Source: an uncultured Anaerolineaceae bacterium
GTDB taxonomy: Bacteria > Chloroflexota > Anaerolineae > Anaerolineales > Anaerolineaceae
Assembly (NCBI GenBank): GCA_938020565.1
Contig: CALIHP010000024.1
Span: 1-64,000 of the forward strand
Direction of reading: 5' to 3'
DNA length: 64,000 bases
Positions 8,377 through 16,598 of the stretch are shown piece after piece. The number at the start of each line of letters is the position of its first letter. Position 1 is the stretch's first letter. The notes under the pieces were generated by a model. The model was not told the origin of the DNA. It was given only the letters and a program-made list of their open reading frames with translations, and made no database searches. Position numbers and translations under genes: made by a program.

Positions 8377-8409
8377 GTTACTGATCTGAATTCTGCCGTC
8401 TGGCGATGG

Positions 8410-8450
8410 GCGTGGGGGCTGTTCGAATCGAGAGCCCCCCGCTTTTTTTT
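8410..8450 (+). terminator. Rho-independent terminator of the metal-importer operon
   Basis: Stem GCGTGGGGGCT (8410-8420) against AGCCCCCCGC (8433-8442) with a 12-nt loop, directly followed by eight T residues (8443-8450). The loop happens to contain GTTCGAATC, like a tRNA T-loop, but no tRNA surrounds it. Confidence 0.9.
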
Positions 8451-8462
8451 GCTTTTTCCTGT

Positions 8463-8687
8463 CTACCGGAGGAACGCGGCCATGGTCAGGATCAGCGCGA
8501 GCGAAAAAACCGTGCAGACAACGGCGGCGGCCTTCCAGCTTTCCTTAATAATCAACCATGTCGTGCGGCTGTCGCTGACCGTTTCTTTGGGCGGGCGCGC
8601 TGGCCGGTACCAGGGCATCCCTTCGACGTTCATATTGACGATCGTATGACCGTCGTCGATCCATTCGTCCTGACGCGTCGTTTTCAT
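8463..8687 (-). CDS. Small single-span membrane protein at the end of the opp operon
   Basis: A 74-residue protein with a polar, probably cytoplasmic N-terminal half and one hydrophobic segment near the C-terminus (around AAAVVCTVFSLALILTMAAF). It begins 6 nt after the oppF stop with GGAGGATAA as ribosome-binding site; a GTG two codons earlier is an alternative start. Placement at the tail of the five opp genes suggests an accessory subunit or a small regulator of the transporter, but no family is recognised. Confidence 0.6.
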   Translation of the reverse strand: MKTTRQDEWIDDGHTIVNMNVEGMPWYRPARPPKETVSDSRTTWLIIKESWKAAAVVCTVFSLALILTMAAFLR

Positions 8688-8693
8688 GCTCAC

Positions 8694-9668
8694 TTATCCT
8701 CCGAACAGGTGGCAGCAGACAAAATGATCCGGGGCGGCTTCGATCATCTCGGGGGCGATCTCGCTGCATTTCGGCATGGCCTTTGCACAGCGGGTATGGA
8801 ATTTACAGCCGGACGGCGGCCGTGCCGGCGAAGGAATCGAGCCTTCAAGGATAATCCGGTTCATCTGATAATCCGGATCCGGGACGGGAATCGCGCTGAA
8901 CAGCGCTTCGGTATACGGGTGAAGCGGATGTGCGAAGATTTCTTCCTTGGACGCTGACTCGACCATCGATCCGAGGTACATGACGCCGATGAAATCGGAA
9001 ATGTGCTGAACGACGGAGAGGTCGTGGGAGATGAAGAGGTAGGCCAAATCGAATTGAGCCTGGAGATCTTCGAGAAGGTTGATAATCTGCGCCTGGATCG
9101 AAACGTCGAGCGCGGAGACCGGCTCGTCGCAGACGATAAACCTCGGGTTCAGCGCTAACGCGCGCGCGATACAGATCCGCTGACGCTGGCCGCCAGAGAA
9201 TTCATGCGGATAGCGGAGCTTATGATATTCCTGGAGCCCGCTGGCGAGCATGATCCGGGTAACGTAATCGTCGAATTCGTCCGGCGGGACGATCCGGTGT
9301 TCCCGGACGGCCTCACCGATAATTTCGCCGACGGGAAGACGCGGCGAGAGCGACGAATATGGATCCTGGAAAATAATCTGGAGCTTCGGGCGGAGCCGGC
9401 GCATTTCTTCGGCTCCGATATCGTAAATTTCCCGACCTTCAAAGAGAACGTCGCCCGAGGTCTTTTCTTCGAGCCGGAGGAGCGTCTTCCCGGTCGTTGA
9501 CTTTCCGCAGCCGGACTCCCCGACCAGCCCCATCGTTTTTCCGCGCGGAATCGTAAACGAAATTCCGTCGACCGCTTTAACGTGCCCGGTGACGCGGTTG
9601 AAAAAGCCGCTCCGAAGCGGGAAATACTTTTTCAAATTTCTGACTTCAATGAGGGGTTGTTCGCTCAT
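8694..9668 (-). CDS. oppF: Oligopeptide/dipeptide ABC transporter ATPase (OppF/DppF type)
   Basis: Second ATPase of a peptide importer, 324 residues. Walker A is GESGCGKSTTGKTLLRL, the Q-loop IIFQDPYSSLSPRL, the signature FSGGQRQRICIARAL, and Walker B FIVCDEPVSALDVS. The C-terminus carries the oligopeptide-ATPase extension with Cys residues (GCKFHTRC, KCSEIAP, CCHLFG) that in relatives binds an Fe-S cluster. It overlaps oppD by 4 nt. The operon runs oppA-like, oppB, oppC, oppD, oppF, small protein. Confidence 0.93.
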   Translation of the reverse strand: MSEQPLIEVRNLKKYFPLRSGFFNRVTGHVKAVDGISFTIPRGKTMGLVGESGCGKSTTGKTLLRLEEKTSGDVLFEGREIYDIGAEEMRRLRPKLQIIFQDPYSSLSPRLPVGEIIGEAVREHRIVPPDEFDDYVTRIMLASGLQEYHKLRYPHEFSGGQRQRICIARALALNPRFIVCDEPVSALDVSIQAQIINLLEDLQAQFDLAYLFISHDLSVVQHISDFIGVMYLGSMVESASKEEIFAHPLHPYTEALFSAIPVPDPDYQMNRIILEGSIPSPARPPSGCKFHTRCAKAMPKCSEIAPEMIEAAPDHFVCCHLFGG

Positions 9669-10831
9669 TTCGCATCCTCCGGTTCGTAAAGGTGGCAGCT
9701 GACAAAATGGGTTTCTGACAGTTGAATCTGGCAGGGGTACGCGCCGTTGCAGCGGGCAATTCGCTTATCACAGCGATCTCGGAAATAACAGTAGTCCGGC
9801 ATGTCGATCGGGCTGGGGACAGAGCCGGGGATTGAATACAGCTTGTCGACTTTTTTATTAAGGATCGGCTTGGAATTCATCAGTCCGATCGTATACGGAT
9901 GGCATGGATTTTGGAAGATTTCGCGCGCGGTCCCTTTTTCTACGATCCGGCTTGAATACATGACGACGACGTAATCGGCCATTTCGGCGACGACGCCCAG
10001 GTCATGGGTAATCAGGATGATCGAGGCGTTGATCCGGGATTTCAGGCTCCGGAACAGGTCGAGGATCTGTGCCTGGATTGTGACGTCGAGCGCGGTCGTC
10101 GGTTCGTCGGCGATAACGACTTTCGGGCTGCAGGCGAGGGCGATCGCGATCATAATCCGCTGGCGCATTCCGCCGGAAAGCTGATGCGGATACATTTCGT
10201 AGATGCCGGCCTGATTCGCGATCCCGACCATCTCGATCATTTTCAGCGTGCGTTTCCTGATGTCCTCTTTCGACATGCCGGGATTGTGCATCTGGATGAC
10301 TTCGTCAATTTGCGCGCCGACGCGAAAAACCGGATTGAGCGAAGTCATGGGCTCCTGGAAGATCATGGAGACTTCGTTGCCGCGAATATGGCGCATGGCC
10401 TCGGTCGGGGTCTGGACGATATCATAGGCCTTGTCGCCGAGGTTGACGCGGATCTGTCCTTTGACGGTTTGCCCCTGCGGCCGTTGGACAAGCTGCATCA
10501 GCGACAGCGCCGTCACGGATTTTCCACAGCCGGACTCGCCCACAACGCCAACGGTCGAGCTCGCCGGGACATCGAACGAAACGCCGTCGACGGCATGAAC
10601 GATGCCGATATCGGTATAGAAATAGGTATGAACGTCGTCGAATTCAACGACGTTCTTCGGATCGCGCATTTTCGTCAGATATTCCGATTCCGGAACGTTT
10701 TTGCGGTTGCGTTTCCGCTCCATTGCGGAGGTGATTTTTCGATTCTCGCGGGCGATTCTCGCCGAATCGGCCGCCGAAATATAATTCGGATCAAGCGACT
10801 TTTTCGTAGATTTCTTATTCCAGAATGCCAT
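9665..10831 (-). CDS. oppD: Oligopeptide/dipeptide ABC transporter ATPase (OppD/DppD type)
   Basis: First ATPase of the peptide importer, 388 residues. About 65 residues of charged, lysine/arginine-rich sequence precede the ATPase domain, making it longer than the usual 330 or so. Walker A is GESGCGKSVTALSL, the Q-loop MIFQEPMTSLNPVF, the signature LSGGMRQRIMIAIAL, and Walker B VVIADEPTTALDVT. The C-terminal Cys-containing region (CYFRDRCDKRIARC) matches the oligopeptide ATPase extension. It lies 13 bp after oppC and overlaps oppF by 4 nt. Confidence 0.93.
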   Translation of the reverse strand: MAFWNKKSTKKSLDPNYISAADSARIARENRKITSAMERKRNRKNVPESEYLTKMRDPKNVVEFDDVHTYFYTDIGIVHAVDGVSFDVPASSTVGVVGESGCGKSVTALSLMQLVQRPQGQTVKGQIRVNLGDKAYDIVQTPTEAMRHIRGNEVSMIFQEPMTSLNPVFRVGAQIDEVIQMHNPGMSKEDIRKRTLKMIEMVGIANQAGIYEMYPHQLSGGMRQRIMIAIALACSPKVVIADEPTTALDVTIQAQILDLFRSLKSRINASIILITHDLGVVAEMADYVVVMYSSRIVEKGTAREIFQNPCHPYTIGLMNSKPILNKKVDKLYSIPGSVPSPIDMPDYCYFRDRCDKRIARCNGAYPCQIQLSETHFVSCHLYEPEDAK

Positions 10832-10844
10832 GTCGGTTCCTCCG

Positions 10845-12602
10845 TTATTTCATCTTCGGGTCAAACGCATCGCGCAGGCCGTCTCCGACGAAGTTGAAGC
10901 CGAGAACGGTAACGAAGATCAGGACGCCCGCCGGGAACCACATGAACCAGTAGTTGGTCATGACGTAGAGGTTGGTCGCGGCGTTGATAATCGAGCCCCA
11001 TGAAGCGTACGGGTATTTAATCCCGATTCCAAGGAACGAAAGCGTTGCCTCGATGATAATGATCGAGCCGAGAGAGAGCGTCGCCTGAACGATCAGGAGC
11101 GGCATGACGTTCGGGACAAGGTGGACGAAAATCTGGCGCATGGTCCGGATCCCGGTCGCGCGCGTGGCGACCATGAAGTCCTGTTCCCGGAGGGAAAGGA
11201 TCTGACCGCGGACGATTCGGGCGATCGAGGTCCAGCCGTTCAGCCCGATCACGATCATCAGTACGAAAATCCGCTTCATCGGAGGAATCTGGATGGTGTC
11301 CATGATCGCGCCAAGGATGAAGACGATCGGATAAAACGGGATCGTATTGAAAATATCGATAAAGCGCATGAACAGCATATCGACGATCCCGCCGAAATAG
11401 CCGGAAATTCCGCCGATGATGACGCCGATAATCGTTTCGATAAAGACGACGACGAAGCCGACGATGAGCGAAACGCGTCCGCCGTACATCAGTCGCGTCA
11501 AAACGTCCATCCCGTTGCTGTCGGTTCCGAGCGGATGCTGCAAGGATGGGAACGCGTACATATCAATCAGTTCGGAAACTGTTCTGGTCCGGATCGTATA
11601 GGTATTATGCGTTCGGGAAATTCGGTATTCGACCGGATCCCCGTTTTCGTCAGCGATGGTAAAGGTCGTGTTCCCCTCGGCGATCGCTTCCAGGAAAGCG
11701 TTTTTGAATTCTACGCTCAGGAAGATATCTCTTGACGCAGCGCGGATCATCAGGTTCGAAATTGAAGCGAACGGTTCGCCGTCGGCGCTGTCGAGATAGA
11801 CGATCGTCCGGTCCTCGTCTTCAACGATCGCGTACTGCTGACCGTCGAATTCGAACGTTTCCTCGTTCCCGATCATGGCCAGACCGGCGCCGCGGACGAA
11901 TCCGTATTTCTTAACTACGGCGGCTCCATCCGGGCGAAACGCGTCGAAAATCAGCGTGGTCCCGATCGCGACCGGCCTGGTGACGCTGATGATGGTGGTT
12001 TTTCCCTGCCGGCGAAGGACGAACTGCTGGTCGTTGAAATCGAACGTTTCCGTTTTCGCTTTGATCGCGTCGGTAATCGCGGTCTCTTCCTCCGGGGTCA
12101 ACGTTTCCCCGGTGTTCAGCGTGAATTCCGCGTTCTTTCCGAGAAGCAGGACGCTTCCGATTTCTGCAAGGCTGAAAATCTGATAGAAATCGTCCCCAAA
12201 TTCTATATAGGAATAATGAACGCCGCCGTGCTCAAAGGTGGCTGCGCCGTTATTTTTCGCGAGGACAAAGTTGGCGGCGGCGATATTCGAGAAGGATTCG
12301 CCGTCTTTAACGATATACCGTAAATCCTGATTCAGCGATCCCGACGCGTATTCACGCAGGATCGCATCCTGTTTTCGAAAGACCTGCTGCTGCTTGTAGG
12401 GGGAAAGGAGGCCGCCGATGAACGAGAAAGTGAACATGGCGATCAGGATGATCATGCCTGCGATGGCCAGCTTGTTGCGGACGAAGCGCCGCCAGATCAG
12501 CAGTCCCGGAGAAAGGACGCGGATCCTTTTTTCGTCGTCGAGACGGACCTCCGCTTCGGGCGTTTCGGATTCGTTCTGATTTAGAATGGGTTGTTCGCTC
12601 AT
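10845..12602 (-). CDS. oppC: Oligopeptide ABC permease OppC with a very large extracytoplasmic insertion
   Basis: 585 residues where OppC is usually about 300. The first membrane span (about residues 42-65) is normal. It is followed by some 265 extra residues, then the standard permease half: HPLGTDSNGMDVLTRLMYGG, and GLNGWTSIARIVRGQILSL with the EAA-type loop contacting the ATPase. The insertion must lie outside the membrane. It contains repeated beta-rich units of the form F-x-F-(N/D)-(D/G)-Q-Q-(F/Y), seen near 12015-12050 and 11828-11862 of the DNA. Its function is unknown; it could contact the equally enlarged binding protein. OppC proteins with long extracytoplasmic loops are known, but this is extreme. 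Confidence 0.9.
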   Translation of the reverse strand: MSEQPILNQNESETPEAEVRLDDEKRIRVLSPGLLIWRRFVRNKLAIAGMIILIAMFTFSFIGGLLSPYKQQQVFRKQDAILREYASGSLNQDLRYIVKDGESFSNIAAANFVLAKNNGAATFEHGGVHYSYIEFGDDFYQIFSLAEIGSVLLLGKNAEFTLNTGETLTPEEETAITDAIKAKTETFDFNDQQFVLRRQGKTTIISVTRPVAIGTTLIFDAFRPDGAAVVKKYGFVRGAGLAMIGNEETFEFDGQQYAIVEDEDRTIVYLDSADGEPFASISNLMIRAASRDIFLSVEFKNAFLEAIAEGNTTFTIADENGDPVEYRISRTHNTYTIRTRTVSELIDMYAFPSLQHPLGTDSNGMDVLTRLMYGGRVSLIVGFVVVFIETIIGVIIGGISGYFGGIVDMLFMRFIDIFNTIPFYPIVFILGAIMDTIQIPPMKRIFVLMIVIGLNGWTSIARIVRGQILSLREQDFMVATRATGIRTMRQIFVHLVPNVMPLLIVQATLSLGSIIIIEATLSFLGIGIKYPYASWGSIINAATNLYVMTNYWFMWFPAGVLIFVTVLGFNFVGDGLRDAFDPKMK

Positions 12603-12618
12603 TTTGGAGGCTCCTTCA

Positions 12619-13605
12619 CTAATTTATCCGGACGCGCGGATCGACGACCGCATACATGAAATCGGCGATCAGCAGGCTGACCTGGGTCAGCGCGATGGAC
12701 AGGAACGAATAAAACATGGCGAAGGGGATGTCTCCCTGCGTAACGGCCGTGTAGGACGCGAAACCGATTCCGGGAATCTGGAAGAGCGTTTCGGTAATCA
12801 GCGATCCGGCGAACAGGTTCGGGATCAGGTAAGACATGTACGTGACCAGCGGGATCAGCGTGTTGCGGAACGCATGCTTGCGAATGACGACGTCCTCGGG
12901 GAGGCCTTTGGCCCGGGCCGTGCGGATGTAGTCGGCGTTCAGGACCTCAAGCATGTTTGTTCGCGTAAAGCGCATCATGCCGCCGATACTCAGCATTGAA
13001 AGCGTAACGACCGGCAGTACCATATGATGCGACAGGTCGAGGAACTTCCTGAATTCGCTGAGCTGCATGTGGTAGCGGCCGACGGCGCCATACAGGTCGA
13101 ACCAGCCTAATTTGATCGAAAAGATGAATTTCAGCACGGTCGCCAGGAAGAATGTCGGAAGAGAGATACAGGCTAACGAGAAAACGGTCACGAAGTAGTC
13201 GGTTTTTCCATACTGATTGCGCGCCGCCGTGATTCCCAGCGGAATCGAGATAAACGTCTGGACGAAAAGCGTAACGACGTTTAAAAAGATCGAATACCAG
13301 ATAACTTCCTTGAATTTCGCGATGACGGGTTTGTTGAAGACCCAGGAGGTCCCCCAGTCTCCGCGCATTGCGTTCCGGAACCATTTAAAGAATCCGTCCA
13401 GGATCGACGTGTCGCGGGCGTAAAGCTTATTGAGCTCGGTTAAGATTTCGTTGTAGGGTTTAGCTCCCGGAAGAGCGGAACGTTGCCGGGCGGTCGTTTC
13501 GATAAAGGAAGTCGGTAAAAACCGAATCGCGGTGTAGATGATTAATGATCCGAAGATCAGGATTATCACCGCGAAAAGAAACCGGCGCAGCAGGTATTTT
13601 GACAT
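12619..13605 (-). CDS. oppB: Oligopeptide ABC permease OppB
   Basis: 328-residue inner-membrane permease with about six membrane segments. It shows the OppB pattern: an N-terminal span, LRRFLFAVIILIFGSLIIY, then the long periplasmic loop, and the EAA loop NADYIRTARAKGLPEDVVIR near residues 229-248. It ends with DPRVRIN, typical of the family. The start follows GAAAGGGG. It is separated from the binding-protein gene by 380 bp of structured, non-coding DNA and from oppC by 16 bp. Confidence 0.93.
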   Translation of the reverse strand: MSKYLLRRFLFAVIILIFGSLIIYTAIRFLPTSFIETTARQRSALPGAKPYNEILTELNKLYARDTSILDGFFKWFRNAMRGDWGTSWVFNKPVIAKFKEVIWYSIFLNVVTLFVQTFISIPLGITAARNQYGKTDYFVTVFSLACISLPTFFLATVLKFIFSIKLGWFDLYGAVGRYHMQLSEFRKFLDLSHHMVLPVVTLSMLSIGGMMRFTRTNMLEVLNADYIRTARAKGLPEDVVIRKHAFRNTLIPLVTYMSYLIPNLFAGSLITETLFQIPGIGFASYTAVTQGDIPFAMFYSFLSIALTQVSLLIADFMYAVVDPRVRIN

Positions 13606-13860
13606 CGAACCCCTTTCTTTTGGTAAGACGATCTCCCGATTCCATATCCGGGATGTTCAGCGCGGACCTGGAAGACCGGTTTTTGCTCTCCGAACGATGG
13701 CTTCGGCCTGCGCAGGCTTTACCGGCGATCCATGCAGCGCGCGGCCGCGGAAAGCATCCCTGTTTTTCTGCCGGAAAATTCGGCACCGCGATCCTTTTTT
13801 TATTGATTCGTCCGGGGACGTTCCCTGTCGTTCCCCAGACCCGGGACGGCGGATCGGTCT

Positions 13861-13912
13861 CCGGCGGTAACGCCGGCAAGGAGGGACTCGACGCTGCAAA
13901 GTCCCTCCTGCC
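13861..13912 (-). other. Two overlapping stem-loops between the binding-protein and oppB genes
   Basis: CCGGCG and CGCCGG (13861-13876) pair around GTAA. The stem 13875-13912 pairs AAGGAGGGACT with AGTCCCTCCT, with one bulge, around a 10-nt loop. The two share 2 nt and are mutually exclusive at the boundary. No U-run follows on the minus strand, so they are not ordinary terminators. The rest of the 13606-13985 gap shows no gene. Confidence 0.6.
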
Positions 13913-13931
13913 GGTTTAAGTCTCGAATCTG

Positions 13932-13967
13932 GTTACCCGCCGCCGGTATTTCTGCGCGGCGGGTAAC
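13932..13967 (-). other. Perfect 12-bp stem-loop just after the peptide-binding protein gene
   Basis: GTTACCCGCCGC (13932-13943) and GCGGCGGGTAAC (13956-13967) form a perfect 12-bp stem with a 12-nt loop, 18 nt downstream of the stop codon in the direction of transcription. There is no U-tract. It probably protects the abundant binding-protein mRNA from 3' decay or limits read-through into oppB, giving more binding protein than permease. Confidence 0.65.
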
Positions 13968-13985
13968 GCTGAATAAAACAAGTCC

Positions 13986-16385
13986 TTATTTCGTCGCCAT
14001 TTCGATCCGATCGACCGCCTCGTTCCACATCAGGAACGTCGTCGAATCGGGGAGCATCGATTCAGGAACGATCCGCTGGGAGCTGTAGATCGTAGCGTTC
14101 TGGCGCTGGTACGCCGGGATCTCGACGGCCCAGTCGACGATGATATCGAGCGCGGTCTTATAGACCTGCTTGCGATAAGCCTGGTCGTCCGACTGGCGGG
14201 CGAGGACGATCGCTTCGTCGAGGTCCGGATCCGCGATATGGTAGTGGTTCGAGTCCGAACCGCCGCGGCCGACGATGCCGCTGCTGTGATACACCTGATA
14301 CATGTCCGGATCGATGGTCGACTGCCAGGCGGCGCACCACATTTCCTGCTTTCCGCCGTCGAGCGCGTCCCACATGACCGAGTTGTCGGCAGGATCGTTG
14401 ATCCGGATGTCGATTCCGATTTTCGCGAGCGCGGCCTGAGCGTCGGTCAACACGGCGAAGGAGGGATGGTCTCCCGTTCCGTTGCCGCCGATCATAACTT
14501 CATAGCTCATCTTCGCGCCTTCCGGAGCGGCCGTGAATTTCCCGGTCGCTTCGTCGAAGGTATAGCCGGCGGCCTTGAAGAAACCGACGGCGGCGTCGAG
14601 CGCGGCGGCATATTTCGCCTCGGCGTCCATGTCGTCGGTGTAGATATCGTTACCGTCGACGTCAACGGAGAACGCGACCTTGTAGTCCGGATCGGTCTTC
14701 TGCGGCGCGGCCCAGGAGGTATTGGAGATCGGGTAGTTGATGACCGAAGCGGCTTCGCCGTAGTAGGAATCATACGCCGTATCGCGGTAAACCGAGAAAA
14801 CGGTCGCGATCCCGCGGCGGAGGTTCTTCGAGGCCTCGGAGCCCGGTTCGCCGCCCACGTTCATCGTATCGGCGTTCATCCCGATATATCCGTAGCCGAG
14901 ATTGTCGACTTTGATCGTGTTGACGACGTCGCCGTTGATATCGCCGTTGCTGTTATAGGAGGCGATTTCTTCGTAGTTCGACTTGGACCCGCTCATGTCC
15001 CCGACGTCGATCGTTCCCGCGCTGAGCGCCGCGACGAATTCGTTGGCGTTGGTTTCGCGGTACTGGACCTCTTTCGTGACCGGCTCGCCGTTGAAATAAT
15101 TTTCGCTGGCTTCGAAATAAGCGACCTTGTTTTCATACCTGACGAATTTATACGGGCCGGCGCCCATCGGATGATTCGTTTTGGCTTCGACGATGCTGAG
15201 GTCGTTGTACGGGTGCCCGAACATGTTGTTGTCATAGTCGTACAGTTCCGGATCGCCGTAGTAGTGCATCGGTGCGAGATAGCCCTCGAACAGCTGGTAA
15301 ATTGTCGGCGCTTCGTAACCGTCGGTCGTAATTTCAACAGTATAATCGTCAACTTTCCTGATGCCGGAAATGTTCGGGATGCCTTCGCCCATTTCGGGAT
15401 CCTGCGAACCGAGATTGGAGATGAAGGTGTCCTTCGCGTAGGAAAGGATCGACTGGTTGTCAGAGTTGGCGGACTCGGTCGTAAAGAATTCATCCGCGTC
15501 CCCGGCGTACGCCTCAACCGTTTCGGCTACATAGTCTTCGATCGTCGGGAATTCGCCGTCGGCGATCTTGAAGGTTTTTCCGGATTTCGCGGTCAGGACG
15601 CCGTCGGCAACGTCGCCGAAGCCCCAGAGCGCCATGCCGGCGGCGACCTTCAGGCCCGGTTCGGCGGCGATTTCGTCAGCGCTGACGCCGAGCGTTTCCG
15701 CGGCTCTATCCGCGTATTTGGCGTTAACGTAATCGACGATCCCCTGAACCTCAAACGTCCAGCGGCCGTCGATCAGCGCCCAGTAGGCGTCCTGCTGTTC
15801 CTGCGTCCAGGTGTCAGCGTCGGTCCATTCATGATCGCGGCCGGCTTCGATAATCCCGTTGGCCAGCGTTTCGTATCTGGCGTAGACGTCGGAGGTCGTC
15901 TGCGTCAGGTAGTCCTGGAGCCCGATAATCGGATAGGTCCGAAGCGTCGTCGAACCGACATAGGCGGGATCGAGAAATACGTAGTACGTAAAGATAATAT
16001 CGTCGGCGGTCGCCTGAACGCCGTCGGAGAAATAGAGATCATCCCGAAGCTTGACGGTGTATTTCGTCGTATCAGAGGCTTCGTCGTAGTCGACGGCCGT
16101 GTCCGCGACCCCGTTATAGAAATAATCGACGCCGTTGTAAGGCCGGGTTTCGCCCTCGATCGCGTTAAAGACGATCGCTCCGGTCCGATCGGTCGTCAGC
16201 AGCTTTACCTGCGTCAGTCTGACAATCTGATTGTCATAAACGGTATCATAAAAGAAAGGCGAGAATTTTTCGGAGAAGGCCCCGCTGCCGATAACGAGCG
16301 GGGTCGTATCCTGCGCGAGGGCAGGGGCGACCATCGAAATGATCATGACGAAACTAAGGAAAAAGCTTAACCATTTTTTATTCAT
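13986..16385 (-). CDS. Oligopeptide-binding protein, unusually long (family 5 SBP)
   Basis: A 799-residue secreted receptor; OppA/DppA proteins are usually 500-600. It has a signal peptide of about 24 residues ending ALAQD without a lipobox. Family 5 features include KYTVKLRDDLYFSDGVQATADDI (split here: KYTVKLRDDLYFSDG near 112-126 and ATADDIIFTYY), NHPMGAGPYKFVRYE, and WQSTIDPDMYQVYHSSG near the end. The extra length lies mostly between residues about 155 and 330, an acidic segment without obvious family. It is the first gene of the opp operon, with RBS AAGGAGT. The substrate is likely peptides, not provable from sequence. Confidence 0.9.
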   Translation of the reverse strand: MNKKWLSFFLSFVMIISMVAPALAQDTTPLVIGSGAFSEKFSPFFYDTVYDNQIVRLTQVKLLTTDRTGAIVFNAIEGETRPYNGVDYFYNGVADTAVDYDEASDTTKYTVKLRDDLYFSDGVQATADDIIFTYYVFLDPAYVGSTTLRTYPIIGLQDYLTQTTSDVYARYETLANGIIEAGRDHEWTDADTWTQEQQDAYWALIDGRWTFEVQGIVDYVNAKYADRAAETLGVSADEIAAEPGLKVAAGMALWGFGDVADGVLTAKSGKTFKIADGEFPTIEDYVAETVEAYAGDADEFFTTESANSDNQSILSYAKDTFISNLGSQDPEMGEGIPNISGIRKVDDYTVEITTDGYEAPTIYQLFEGYLAPMHYYGDPELYDYDNNMFGHPYNDLSIVEAKTNHPMGAGPYKFVRYENKVAYFEASENYFNGEPVTKEVQYRETNANEFVAALSAGTIDVGDMSGSKSNYEEIASYNSNGDINGDVVNTIKVDNLGYGYIGMNADTMNVGGEPGSEASKNLRRGIATVFSVYRDTAYDSYYGEAASVINYPISNTSWAAPQKTDPDYKVAFSVDVDGNDIYTDDMDAEAKYAAALDAAVGFFKAAGYTFDEATGKFTAAPEGAKMSYEVMIGGNGTGDHPSFAVLTDAQAALAKIGIDIRINDPADNSVMWDALDGGKQEMWCAAWQSTIDPDMYQVYHSSGIVGRGGSDSNHYHIADPDLDEAIVLARQSDDQAYRKQVYKTALDIIVDWAVEIPAYQRQNATIYSSQRIVPESMLPDSTTFLMWNEAVDRIEMATK

Positions 16386-16479
16386 TCTTACTCCTTATTC
16401 TGATATGGCTCCGACCGGGTCGGATCGGGCATAAGGTCAGGACTTTAAGGCGGCGCCTGATACCTGTTTCTTACCGTCT

Positions 16480-16508
16480 ATTTTGCCTCAGGTTGGGGAG
16501 GATGTCAA
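16480..16508 (-). promoter_or_regulatory. Promoter of the opp operon
   Basis: On the minus strand a perfect -35 TTGACA (16503-16508), a 17-bp spacer and CAAAAT (16480-16485) as -10. The leader is about 85-90 nt and ends with AAGGAGT before the ATG at 16385. Confidence 0.65.
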
Positions 16509-16585
16509 TATAATTAAGGTTTTTGAATCCTAATTTAGGCGTCGATCGCTGCGGTTCTCCGGTCGTCCGCAGCGTTAATTCCGGC

Positions 16586-16591
16586 TATAAT
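16586..16591 (+). promoter_or_regulatory. TATAAT box 7 nt before the cysteine desulfurase ATG (leaderless)
   Basis: A perfect TATAAT with a 7-nt gap to the ATG at 16599, placing the predicted transcript start at the start codon. There is no Shine-Dalgarno sequence in the gap. No consensus -35 is visible 17 bp upstream. Confidence 0.55.
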
Positions 16592-16598
16592 TCTTCGC

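Noticed and set aside
8414..8439. tRNA T-loop-like GTTCGAATC
   Set aside because: It is the loop of a terminator; no cloverleaf can be drawn around it.
14238..16370. A 710-codon open frame on the plus strand
   Set aside because: It is exactly antisense to the peptide-binding protein gene, has odd Arg/Val-rich composition and no ribosome-binding site; GC-rich third codon positions create such shadows.
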